Shown: positions 9,823 through 20,133 of the stretch, one piece after another
How the letters are laid out: each line of letters opens with the position of its first letter
How positions within the stretch are numbered: position 1 is the stretch's first letter
From: Kitasatospora fiedleri
GTDB lineage: Bacteria > Actinomycetota > Actinomycetes > Streptomycetales > Streptomycetaceae
Assembly: GCF_948472415.1 (NCBI RefSeq)
Contig: NZ_OX419519.1
Location: 496,001 to 560,000, forward strand
DNA: 64,000 nt
Direction: 5' to 3'
Translations under genes and position numbers: made by a program
The notes under the pieces: generated by a model
The model's database searches: none
Told to the model about the DNA's origin: nothing
The model's input: the letters and a program-made list of their open reading frames with translations, nothing else

Positions 9823-9854
9823 GACGCCCGGCCGGGGGTATCCGGCCGGGCGTC
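9823..9854. terminator. Bidirectional hairpin between convergent operons
   Basis: Perfect 13-bp stem GACGCCCGGCCGG (9823-9835) with its complement at 9842-9854 and a 6-nt loop. It lies between the plus-strand nuclease operon and the minus-strand enediyne operon and can serve both. Confidence 0.75.
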
Positions 9855-9874
9855 GGTGGGGAGGTGGCGCGGCG

Positions 9875-10453
9875 TCAGCCGGCGAGGCGGGCGAAGGCGC
9901 CGCCGTGGTAGAGCAGCGGGTCGCCGCCGGTGGAGCGGCCCGCGCCCAGGACGGTGCCGACGAAGATGGTGTGGTCACCCCCCTCGTGGGCGTCGGCGAG
10001 GCGGCACTCCAGCCACGCCTGGACGTGGTTGAGCACGGGCGCCCCGGTGTGGCGGCCGCGGGTGTGGCCGATCCCGTCGAACTCCCGGGCGCCGCGCGGG
10101 CGTCGGCGGTCGGCGAAGTGCCGGGCCACCCACTCCTGGTCGCGGGCGAGCACCGAGACCGCGAACGCCCCCTCGGCCAGCACGGCCGCGTGGACCGCGG
10201 CCGACTTCACCACGCACACCAGCACCTGCGCCGGTTCCAGCGAGACGGAGGTGAAGGAGTTGGCCGTCATGCCGCACGGCGTCTCGCCCCCGGCGGTCAG
10301 CACGGTCACCCCGGTGGGGAAGCGTCCCAGCACCCCGCGCAGCGCCCGGGGGTCGTGGACGTCGGCCTCGGGCGCCTCCGCGGGCAGCGGGGGCAGGTCG
10401 AGCGAGCCGGGCAGCGGTGCGGAGGCGGGCGGGTAGGAGGACATCGCGATCAC
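9875..10453 (-). CDS. Flavin reductase (E6-type) of a two-component monooxygenase
   Basis: 192 residues of the flavin reductase family used by two-component flavin monooxygenases. The N-terminal RGVLGRFPTGVTVLT segment, GMTANSFTSVSLEP, VCVVKSAAVHAAV and a late CRLADAHEGGDHTIFVG are the usual FMN/FAD and NADH-binding landmarks. Enediyne loci often carry such a reductase (SgcE6 type) supplying reduced FAD to a monooxygenase. GTG 10453 overlaps the thioesterase stop by 4 nt; ATG 10444 is an alternative start. It is the last gene of the five-gene minus-strand operon, followed by the hairpin at 9823-9854. A possible oxygenase partner is the flavoprotein at 38216. Confidence 0.9.
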   Translation of the reverse strand: MIAMSSYPPASAPLPGSLDLPPLPAEAPEADVHDPRALRGVLGRFPTGVTVLTAGGETPCGMTANSFTSVSLEPAQVLVCVVKSAAVHAAVLAEGAFAVSVLARDQEWVARHFADRRRPRGAREFDGIGHTRGRHTGAPVLNHVQAWLECRLADAHEGGDHTIFVGTVLGAGRSTGGDPLLYHGGAFARLAG

Positions 10454-10926
10454 CCCACGGTGGTGGTGCCGGTCAGGGAGGGTGCCGTCGCGGGGACGGC
10501 GTAGGGCTCCAGGGCGAGCCGCAGCGGTTCGGGCACCCGGGTCGGGCGGGTGTCGGTGTTGGGGCCGCGCATGCAGGCGACCCGCTGCTGCCCGCGGGCG
10601 ACCAGGTACTCGGTGCCGTCGGGGCCGAGCTTGACGTAGTCGAAGGTGAAGGCGACCTGGGTCTGGGTGAGGTCGGCGAGGCGCATCCGGATGGACAGCT
10701 CGTCGAAGGCGGTGATCTCGGCGAAGAACTCGCAGTCCACCTTGAGGGTGAACAGCTTGAGGTCGGCGCGGATGTCGGCGAGCACCTCGGGGGCCTTCTC
10801 CAGCAGGAACATCTCCCGGCAGCGTCCCTGCCAGCGCAGGTAGTTGACGTAGTAGACGTTGCCGACCAGGTTGGTCTCCTCGAAGCCCACCAGGTGGCGG
10901 TACTCGTAGTAGTCGGGCCCGGTCAC
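10450..10926 (-). CDS. Enediyne thioesterase (E10/TEBC type)
   Basis: 158-residue hot-dog fold acyl-ACP thioesterase. The N-terminal VGFEETNLVGNVYYVNYL followed by RWQGRCREMFL is the signature of enediyne thioesterases that release the polyene from the PKS-bound ACP; the later CEFFAEITAFDELSIRMRL is also typical. These enzymes act in trans on PksE and help set the chain length of the linear polyene. GTG 10926 overlaps the pksE stop (GTGA), giving one-to-one coupled synthesis. No frameshift is present. Assignment is strong because sequence and neighbours agree. Confidence 0.95.
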   Translation of the reverse strand: MTGPDYYEYRHLVGFEETNLVGNVYYVNYLRWQGRCREMFLLEKAPEVLADIRADLKLFTLKVDCEFFAEITAFDELSIRMRLADLTQTQVAFTFDYVKLGPDGTEYLVARGQQRVACMRGPNTDTRPTRVPEPLRLALEPYAVPATAPSLTGTTTVG

Positions 10927-13900
10927 CGGGCGCCTCCCGTCAGGACGGTGAAGGCCACCGGGTCGGCGGCGCCGTCCAGGGCCGTCACGAAGCTCACGAT
11001 CCGGTGCGCGCCGCCCCGGAGGGCCACCCAGCCGGGCGGCAGGCCGGAGCCGTCCGCGAGGCTGAGCGCGGCCACCGCGTGGCCGGCCTTGCGCAGGGTC
11101 TCCACCGCGCCCCAGACCCGGGTCGCGGCGGTGCTCAGCGGCTCGCCGCGCTCGGCGGCCAGCAGGTGGGCCAGCCGTTCGGCGTCGGGGCCGAGCAGGC
11201 CCGCCCACTGTTCGGCGGTCCGTTCGGCGACCCGTTCGACGTCGCAGGCCAGCGGTCGGCCGGCGTCGGCGACGACGGTGAAGGTGACGCCCGCCGCGTG
11301 CGAGGAGGAGATCCGCCGCCCGTCGGCGAGTTCGGGTCGTCCGTCGGGGCGGTGGTGCACCTCGGTGGTCCGGCCCAGGGCCCAGCTGGCGGCCTCGGCG
11401 GTGCGCCGGCGCCGGTCGGCGACGGAGCCGTCGGCGTCCTCGCCGCCGGGCAGGACCACGCAGCGCACGCGGTGGCCGAGCGCCGCCTCGACCCGCCGTT
11501 CCAGGAAGGGGCCGAGCAGGGCGGGCAGCCACGGGCCGGAGCCGTCCTGCTTGCGGACGGCCCGCAGCAGCAGGCCCTCCCACTGCTCGACCGGGGAGCC
11601 CGCCGCGTCGCGGACGTCCAGGTCGTACAGGTAGCTGTCGCCGTCGCGGGAGCGCTCGCGGGCGTCGAGGAACAGCAGCCGTCCGGTGCGGGCGGCGGCG
11701 GCCTCGGCCAGGTGCAGGCGTTCGACGCTGACCGGCAGCAGGGTGGCGTCGGGGACGCACGCCTGGATGGAGTGCATCAGCGCGTCGCGGGTGCCGGGGT
11801 CGGCGAGCAGCAGTTCGCCGGGATGGTAGCCGGCGAACCAGTCGGTGCGCGGGGTGTCGTCGATCTCGGCCAGGCAGTGCGTGGCGGCGAGGTCGCGGTA
11901 GGCGAGCAGCCGCCGGAAGCGGTCGCCCTGGAACAGCACCGGCCCGTACAGCTGGGCGGGCGTCAGCGGCACCCGGGGCACCTCGTCGGTGACGGGGGCG
12001 GGCTCGTCCTCGGGCCGGGCGGCGCCGTAGCGCAGGGTGGCCCGGAAGTGGTCGGCCTGGAAGCCGGTCTCGCCGCTGCGCAGCACCGCCTGGACGGTGT
12101 CGGGGCCGGTGGCGAGGACGGCGGTGCGCAGGGTGGTGGCGCCGGTGACGGGGACGACGATGGGGCGCAGGAACTCCATGCCCTCCAGCACCGGGGTGTC
12201 CCGGCGGCCGGTCAGCGCGGTGGCGGCCTGGGTCATGGCCTCCATGCCGAGGACGGCGGGGAAGAGCAGGTCGCCGTCGAGCAGGTGGTCGGGCAGGTAG
12301 CGGTCGCCGCCGCCGGTGAGTTCGGCGTCCGCCACCAGTTCGATGCCGGGGTAGTGGACCTGCGGGCGCTCCAGGAAGCGCAGCAGCGGCAGTTCGCGCT
12401 GTTCGAGGGTGAGGGTGGGCAGGCCGCCGGCGCGGCCCATCACCACCAGGGCGGTGTCGGTGCCGGGGGTGGCGAGCAGCCGGCCGAGCAGGGCGACGCC
12501 GTCCTCGGTCGGGATCGGTTCGATGCCCTCGCGGACCAGCGCCTCCAGGACGCCGAGCCGCTCGCCCATGCCGGAGCCGGACCAGACCGACCACTCCAGG
12601 GCCAGGCAGCGGCAGTGCGGGTGGTCCTGCTGGAAGCGGACGGTGAGGTCGGTGAGCCAGTCGTTGGCGGTGGCGTAGTCGGCCTCGCCGCGCAGGCCGG
12701 CCCGGCCGATGATGCTGCCGAAGGTGACGAACAGGCGCAGCGCGGCGGTGTCGACGGCGGCCAGGACGGCCTCCACGCCGTCGATCTTGGTGGCGAGGGT
12801 GCGCCGGAAGGAGTCCTCGTCGAGGGTGGCCAGCGACTGCGGTTCGTTGCGGCCGGCGCCGTGCAGCAGGCCGGTGACGGGGCCGAGTTCGCGGGTGATC
12901 TCGGTGACGGCGGCCTTGACCTGGTCGGCGGAGGTGACGTCGGCGCGGGCGTAGTGCACCCGCATGCCGGCGGCCGCCATCCGGGCGAGGTTGTCGGCGA
13001 GTTCGGTGTCCCGGGCGGGGTCGGAGCGGCCGATCAGGCCGATCGCGGCGCCGTTGCCGCCGGCCAGGGCGAGGGCGCACTCGGCGGTGATGCCCTTGCC
13101 GCCGCCGGTGACCAGCAGGACGTCCCGCGGGCCGAGGGCCTGCCGCCCGGGGTCGGGTTCGAGCGGGACGGGGCGCAGCACGGGGACCCGGCGGGTGCCG
13201 TCGGCGTCGTAGTGGACCTCGCTGAAGCCGGTGGTGGCGGCGGTGTCGGCGGCGATCCGGGCGGCGGCCTGCTCGGCGGCCGGGGCGGGCAGTTCCCGGT
13301 CGAGGGGCAGGGTGACGACGGTGACCGGGATGTCGGGGGCCTCCAAGTGGAGCGTCTTGGCGAGGCCGGCGGCGCCGCGGTGGTCGCCGACGGCGACGAG
13401 CCGGGTGCCGGCCGCGCGGCGGGCCGGGTCGAGGGCGGCGCGGGCGGCGGCGAGCATCAGGCCGAGGTGGCGCTGGTCGCAGTCGCGGGGCAGGGCGAGC
13501 AGGACGCCGCCGCCGGGGGCGGTGGCGGTGAGCCGCTCGGCGAGCGGTCCGGCCAGCGGGTGCCGGTCGGTGGCGAAGACCTCCCAGCGGCCGCCGGGTC
13601 CGGCGGCGGGGGCGGGCGGCGGGGTCTCGGTGAGGTCGATCCGGAAGGGCCGCACCCAGGGGGCGACGCCGGCGGCGGCGCCGGGGCGGGTGTCCTGCGG
13701 CGACTGCTGGGCCAACTCGTCCAGCAGGTCGGCGAGTTGGCTGAGCGTGGAGGTGGCGAACGCGGTGGTGACCATGGGGGCGGAGATGCCCAGTTCCTGG
13801 GCGGCCTGGTTCATGATCTGGCCGACGGTGATGGAGCTGAGGTGCAGTTCGTCGAGCGGGTTGGCGGCCGGGTCGACCGTCTCGGCGGGCAGTTCGGCCC

Positions 13901-16797
13901 GCTCGGCGGCGAGCCGGATCAGCACCTCCAGGCTGGTCGCCTCCCCGGCGGCGGGCGCCGCGGCGGCGGCCGGCCGGGGCGCGGCGGCGGTGGCGGGGGT
14001 CGCTCCGGCGTGCTCCAGGACGAAGTCCTCGCCGCCCGTCTCGCAGGGGCTGGCGAAGAACCGGAACTCCTTGTCGAGCGGCAGCGGCCGGGTGAACCGG
14101 TCGGCGAACAGCCGCTCGTGGCGGACCGGCGCGCCCATCGTCCAGGCGGTGGCGGCGGTGGCGAGCAGCCCGGCCAGCGAGAGCGCGTCGGCCTCGGTGG
14201 CGACCGCGGGCACGGCGGGCAGCACCTCGGCGGCCAGCGTCCGCAGGATCTGGCCGGGGCCGACCTCGATCAGCAGGTCGACCTGCCCGTCCATGGCGCG
14301 CAGCGCGTCGGTGAAGCGCACCGGCTGGACGACCTGGCGGGTGAGCAGGTCCACCACGTCGGTGTCGGCGGGCAGCGGCGCGCCGGTGACGGTGGAGACC
14401 AGGCCGGGGCCGACCGGGCCGAAGCGCTCCCCGGCGAGGTGTTCGGCGAGTCCGGCGGCGGCCGGGGCGACGGCCGGGGAGTGGAAGGCGTGCGAGACGT
14501 TGACCCGGCCGACGCCGATGCCCTGCCGGGCGGCCAGCGCGCAGACCCGGTCCACGGCGTCGACGGGTCCGGAGACGACGGTCTGGGTGGGGCTGTTGAG
14601 GCCCGCGACGACGACCGGTTCGCCGACGATCAGCGCCTCGGCGAGGGCGGGGGTGGTGGCCAGGGCGGCCATGGTGCCGCCGCCGTCGCCGGCGGCGGCC
14701 ATGATCCGGCCGCGGGCGGCGGCGGCGCGCAGCACGGTGTCCTCGTCCATGGCGCCCGCCAGTGCAGGGCGGTGAGTTCGCCGAGGCTGTGGCCGGTGGC
14801 GAGGTCGGCCTGGACGCCCAGCAGGTCCAGCACCCGCAGGCCGGCCACCGAGGCGGCGACGATCCGGGGCTGGGCGACGTCGGTGGCGACCTGGTCGCCG
14901 TCGGCGGGCAGGTCGAGGTGCGCGTACAGGTCGCGGACGGCGGTGAAGCGGCGGCGCAGCGCTCCGCCGTCGCCGCGCCGGCCGGCGCCCTGGCCGGGGA
15001 AGAGGAAGCCGATCCGGGGGGCGCGGCCGGCGCTGCCGAGGAAGACGCCCTGGGCGGGGCTGAGCAGCGAGCGGGCCCCGGAGTCGAGCAGCCGGGCCAG
15101 TCCGGTGAACCGCTGGGCGGCCTGTTCGGGCGAGTCGGCCAGTACGGCGGCGCGCAGCGGCCGGTCGGCCAGGTCGCGTTGCAGGGCGGCGGCCAGGTCG
15201 CCGAGTTCGGCGTACGACAGTTGGGCGGCGAACGCGGCCAGCCGGGTCGCCTTGGCGTGCAGTTCGGCCGGGTCGGCGCCGTCCAGCAGGAGCAGTTCGG
15301 CGTCCTGCCGGGAGGCGACCAGCCGGTGGGCGACGGCGGGCACGGCGGTGCGCCGGACGCCGTCGGCGTGTTCGACGACGACGTGCGCGTTGATGCCGCC
15401 GAAGCCCATCGAGGAGATCCCGGCCCGGATCGGCGCGCCCGCGGGCCACAGTTCGGCCCGGTCGGGGACGCGCAGCGCCGGGGCGGGGCCGGTGAGTTCG
15501 GGGTGCGGGTCGACGTGGCTGGTGGCGGGCGGGATGACCTGGTGGCGGACGGCCAGGATCGCCTTGAGCAGTCCGGCGACGCCGGCGGCGGCCTTGGTGT
15601 GCCCGAAGTTGCCCTTGACGGTGCTGAGCGCGCGGGCGCGGCGGCGCCGGCGGCCCGGCGGGCCTCGGAGAAGGCGCGCAGTTCGGTGGCGTCGCCGACG
15701 GCGGTGCCGGTGCCGTGGCCCTCGAAGTAGCCGACCGTCTCGATGCCGAAGCCGGCCGCCCGGTAGGCGCGGGTCAGGGCGAGCCGGTGGCCGCTGGCCT
15801 CGGGGCGGGTGATGCCGCCCCGGCCGTCGGAGGAGTAGCCCCAGCCGGGGATGGTGGCGTAGCGGAACCGGCCCTGGGCGCGGGCGTCCTCGTCGCGCAT
15901 CAGGACGACCATGCCGCAGCCCTCGCCGGGCCAGAAGCCGTTGGAGCCCTTGTCGTAGACCCGCATCTCGGCGGTGGCGAGCGCGCCGGTCTTGGCGAAG
16001 CCGATCACCTCGAACGGGTCGATGCTGAGGTCGACGCCGCCGGCCACGGCGACGTCCATCCGGCCGCCGAGCAGGGCGTCGCAGGCGGTGGAGACGGACA
16101 GCAGCGAGGAGGAGCAGGCGCCGTCGACGGTGAAGCCGCCGCCCTTGAAGTCGAAGTGGTTGCAGATCCGGCCGGCGATGGTGTTGGCCAGGCCGCCGGC
16201 CAGGGTGTCCTCGCCGATCGGCGGGAAGGCGCTCTTGTAGCGGCCCTCCAGGCCGTCCAGGAAGGCACCCAACTCGGTGTCGCCCCAGCCCTGTTCGCGC
16301 AGCGCGGCGCCGACGGTGCGGCGCACGTAGGGCCAGCGCAGGCGCATCAGGTTGGCGCGGCTGAACTCGCCGGTGAGGGTGTTGCCGATGACGACGCCGG
16401 TGTTGGCGTCGGCCAGGCCCTCGCCGAACGGGAAGCCGGCGTCCTCCAGGGCGCGGGCGGCGGTGTCCAGGGCGAGCCAGTGGGTCATGTCGGTGGCGCG
16501 GAAGGTGCTGCCCGCGACGCGGTGGCGGACCCGGTCGAACTCGAAGCCCTCGATGACGGCGGCCTTGGCGCTGTAGAAGCGGTCGGGCGCGGCGGGGTCG
16601 GGCGAGTAGTAGTCCTCGGCGCGCATCCGCACGTCGGGCAGCCGGCGGAAGGCCCGGCGGCCGGCGAGCACGTTCTGCCAGAGCTGTTCGGGGCTGTCCG
16701 CGTCGGGGTAGCGGCAGGCCATGCCGACCACCGCGATCCGTCCCCGGCCGGTCGGCTGCCCGCCGTCCCGGGCCGGTCGTCCTGCGCCGTCGCTCAC
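10923..16797 (-). CDS. pksE: Enediyne polyketide synthase PksE, two frameshifts
   Basis: Iterative type I PKS. After restoring single missing bases near 15650 and 14757 the reading frame is 1958 residues, the usual PksE size; the raw length is not a multiple of three until both are restored. Domains in order: KS (Cys in DGACSSSLLSV, His in EGHGTGTAVGD, His in KGNFGHTKAAAG), AT-like (GHSLGE), ACP with Ser in DELHLSSITVGQI (near 13835), KR (LLVTGGGKGIT), DH, and a C-terminal 4'-phosphopantetheinyl transferase (ACDVERV and TRVWGAVETLRKAG). This self-activating KS-AT-ACP-KR-DH-PPT order is diagnostic of enediyne synthases. GTG 16797 overlaps the UnbU stop. Both breaks fall in GC-rich runs and look like sequencing errors, not domain loss. 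Confidence 0.95.
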
Positions 16798-17809
16798 GCC
16801 GCCACCGCCTCGTTGCCCATGGGCCGCTCGGGCGCGCCCGACTGACCGGAGGGGACCTCGACCGGCCCGCCCCCCTGCTTGCGCCTGTTCCGGAAGTGCG
16901 CCACCCACCAGCCGGCGCCGCGCAGGCCGCAGACGATGGTGGTGGCGAAGAACAGCGTGTAGACGACGTTGAAGAGCATCAGCACGCCGTAGACCATGGC
17001 CACCGAGGAGCCGAACATGAACTGGTTGCGGCCCTTGGACGGGGTGGTGCCCGGGTCGGTGATCATGTAGTTGGTGTAGAGGACGAAGGCGACGCCGCTC
17101 ATCGGGCCGAGCGCGGAGAAGATCGCCACGTCCCAGATCCAGTGCCGCAGCAGGGCCTGGATGACGAAGCCGCCGAGCCAGCCGACGATCAGCGGGACGC
17201 GCTTGGTGAGCATGGCGTTGATGACGGTGCCGGCGGTGGTGATGATCAGCGGGATGCCGATCCGGAAGAAGGTGTTGGCGTTCTCGGTGAACTCGTACGG
17301 CGGGCGATGCTGATCCAGGAGCCGAACAGCACCAGCGCCATGGTGATGCCGAAGTTCGACGGGTTCATGAAGTGCCGCATCCGGCCGTACACCGGGGCCT
17401 GGAGGACGTGCTTGGCGGCGACGCCGATGAACACGGCGAGCAGGATCGGCAGCAGCCGGTCGTTGGCGTAGAGCAGCATGTTCGCGGCGAGCGCGGTGAT
17501 GTGCGAGGGCAGCAGGAACTCGTACAGGCCGCGCGGGCCGTTGCCGAGGAAGCGCGGGGTGCGCTGCTGCGCCCAGGCGCTGATCAGCTCCAGCACGATC
17601 TCGACCACGTAGCCGAACGGGGCGCAGATCAGCGGCCAGAGCCAGGGCTGTTCGAAGCCGAGCAGGGTGTAGCCGAAGATGTTGAAGACGCTCATCGAGA
17701 GGGCGAAGTTGCGCAGGGCGAGGTAGCGCGGGTCGCGGTTGGGCTGCTTCTTGGCGGCGTGGGGGCGCACGGCGCGGGTGGCCACGCCGGAGATGTCGGT
17801 CGCGGTCAT
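16794..17809 (-). CDS. unbU: Enediyne membrane protein UnbU, one frameshift
   Basis: 338 residues when one missing C near 17305 is restored (ISIA then PPYEFTENANTFF). The protein has about eight hydrophobic segments and an RnfD/NqrB-like look, with YMITDPGTTPSKGRNQF in the C-terminal half, a motif shared with flavin-binding RnfD-type membrane proteins. Without the repair, annotation would split it into a truncated N-terminal half and a separate 139-residue ORF (16794-17213). ATG 17809 overlaps the UnbV stop (ATGA), and the C-terminal stop overlaps the PksE GTG. UnbU is one of the conserved proteins of enediyne loci; its reaction is unknown, with electron transfer a reasonable guess. Confidence 0.9.
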
Positions 17810-19841
17810 CGGGCCGCCACCTCCTGGATGTCGTCGGTCAGCATGAGGGTGTGGCTCCCGCCGAGCTGCCGGGTCTCGGTGTGCAGGCCGCCGGCGTTGT
17901 CGCGCCAGGCGAGGTCGACGGTGACCGGGCCGCTCTGGGTGCCGAGGCCGAAGCGGACGTCGAAGCTGCGGAAGCCGCCGTGGCCGCCGCCGCCGTCCAG
18001 TTGGCCGATCTGCTTCCTGCCGTCGGGGGTGGTGACGCAGACGGTGGCGCCGTAGGCGGGGGTGCCGGTGGTGGCCAGGCCCGGGCCGGCGGTGGCGTCG
18101 GTCGCGGCGGCGTCGGTCGCGGTCGCGGCGGTGCCGGTCGCGGTGGTCGCGGTGTCGGTGGCCGGGCGGTACAGGCGCAGGGTCAGGTCGTGGCCGAGGT
18201 TCGCGGACTGGTTGGCGTAGAAGGCCGGCGGGCCCCACTGGCGGGCGATGGCGAAGTCCAGGGCGCCGGTGCCGGTGGTGTCGGCGGTGGCGATGCCGCG
18301 GGTCGGGATCGGCACGTCGAGGCCGAGCTGTTTGCTGATGTTGGCGAACTTGCCGCTGTCGGTGCGGGCGTAGAAGGCCATCGTCTCGTCGCCGGCCAGG
18401 TCGTCGCCGGGGCCGACGTTCGGCCAGAGCTTCGGGTTGGAGAGCAGGTCGTCGTTGGTCATGGCCATCTCCTGCAGCCAGGGCCAGCGGTCGATGTTCC
18501 CCTTGACGAAGCCGTCGGCCTGGAGGATGTCCTGCTGCCCGCTGTTGCGGAAGTCGCCCATCTTGGCGTCCCAGCCCCAGCCGGTCCAGGCGACGCCGTG
18601 GTCGGCGGCCTCCTGGGTGAACGGGGCGATCCGGTCGGTGAGCTTGCGCTTCATCTCGGCCGGGTCCTTGGCCTGGTTGATCCAGAGGAAGTTGCTCTCC
18701 TCCAGGCCCCAGGCGACGGTGATGTTGCTGACCATCATGTCGAAGCTGCCGTTGCCGTCGACGTCGCCGAAGTCGACGCCCATGCCCTTGAAGGAGCCCT
18801 TGCCGAGCACGAAGGACTTCGGGGTGGTCGGGGTGCGCTCGCCGGTGGCCTCCTCGAACCGGATGCGGCCCGGGGTGGAGACGTTGTGCAGCAGGTGGGC
18901 GTGGCCGAAGTCGTTGGCGATGTAGACCTCGGGCAGGGCGTCGCCGGTCAGGTCGGCGCCGGCGATGGCCAGCGTCCAGCCGGTGGAGGCGTCGAAGGCG
19001 ATGGCGTCCTTCTCCTCGACGAACCGAGCGTCCGGTGCGGCGCCGGCGGTCGAGGAGTGGAAGCGCAGCACGTGGTCGCCGCCGGCGTTCTTCGCGCTGG
19101 ACAGTGAGTCGTTCATCTGGACGTTGCGGATGCCCTGCGGGTCGAGCACGTCGGAGTCGGGGAAGTAGTTGCCGATGATGATCGACGGGTGGCCGCTGCC
19201 GTCCAGGTCGCCGACGTACGCGGCGTCGGTGTTCCAGCGCGGGCCGTGGTAGCGGCCGTCCAGGCTCTCCGAGGCGACCAGTTCGCGCGGCACGTACGAC
19301 TCGGCGGCGGGTGCGGCGGCGTCGGCCCGGGCCATGAACAGGACGGGCGTGCGGCCCCAGTAGGTGACCAGGAAGTCGTTGCGGCCGTCGCCGTTGAAGT
19401 CGCCGGGGGTGCAGCCGGTGGGCGCCATGGTGTCGTCCATCGGCAGCGGCCTGCCGTCGAGCACGAACGGGGTGAACCGGTCGGCCTCGGGGCGGTCGGG
19501 GTCCAGGTGACCACGACGGAGTCGGTGCGGGTGTCGACGATGCACATGCCGTCGGCCAGGCCGTGGCCGGTGACGTCGTTGATGGCGATGCTGGCGCCGA
19601 CCGAGGAGATCCAGGCCCGGATCTTCTCGTACGCCGGATTGACCTTGCGGATGGTGTTCATCGGCCGCGACTCGTAGCCCGGCGGCATCGCGATCGGGAG
19701 TTCCTTGAACCTGTAGGCCGCTGCCGCGTCATCACCACCGGCGACCGCCACCGAGGACCGGATGACGAAGAACATCGAGGCGGCCACCAGTACGGTGACC
19801 AACCCGGGTACGAGTCTGCGGAATCGTCGTCGTGGCGACAT
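17806..19841 (-). CDS. unbV: Enediyne protein UnbV (CRTAC1/ASPIC family), one frameshift
   Basis: 678 residues after restoring one base near 19500. An N-terminal signal anchor (about residues 8-30) suggests export. FG-GAP/VCBS-like repeats follow, each with a calcium-loop type motif: DFNGDGRND, DLDGSGHPS, DLTGDALPE, DVDGNGSFD. The C-terminal GLGTQSGPVTVDLAWRD region is the ASPIC/UnbV domain. A Thr/Ala-rich linker near 18070-18170 precedes it. ATG 19841 has GGGAGG about 8 nt upstream. It is the first gene of the operon, so its promoter should lie in 19842-20133. UnbV proteins are conserved in enediyne loci; the function is unknown. Confidence 0.92.
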
Positions 19842-20133
19842 TTCAATTCCCTCCCGTGGATGACGGAGAATCGGCCGTCCGGGGCGGCTGCAAAAGAATT
19901 CTTCACCCATCCGCCGCTATCCCGCCGCCGAACCTGACACTTGAGGATGTCCCGGGCCGTCAAAGCGTGCTTCTCTGACGTTGCCGGGGTTCGGCCCGGC
20001 CGTTCGGCGCGACGGGGGCGGGGATTTCCCGGAGTACCGGAATGAGCATTCTCGGAGAAGACCCGGCGGCGGCCCGCTGCGAAACTCGGCTGAGATCGGC
20101 CTCTTCGAATCCCCGTCTGGCGAGGTTTAATCC
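19842..20133. promoter_or_regulatory. Divergent promoter region between unbV and the GMC oxidoreductase
   Basis: 292 bp with lower GC than its surroundings. On the minus strand a TTGACG hexamer (complement of 19958-19963) could be a -35 element for the unbV operon, but no clear -10 is seen at the right spacing. No ORF of note. Confidence 0.35.

Noticed and set aside
11004..15812. A 1602-codon plus-strand open frame opposite pksE, and similar long frames opposite most genes
   Set aside because: They are mirror frames of very GC-rich coding sequence; composition is Gly/Ala/Arg-biased with no family, whereas the opposite strand encodes conserved domains.
16794..17213. A separate 139-residue gene between UnbU and PksE
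   Set aside because: It continues the UnbU sequence exactly when one base is restored near 17305, and the combined length fits UnbU.
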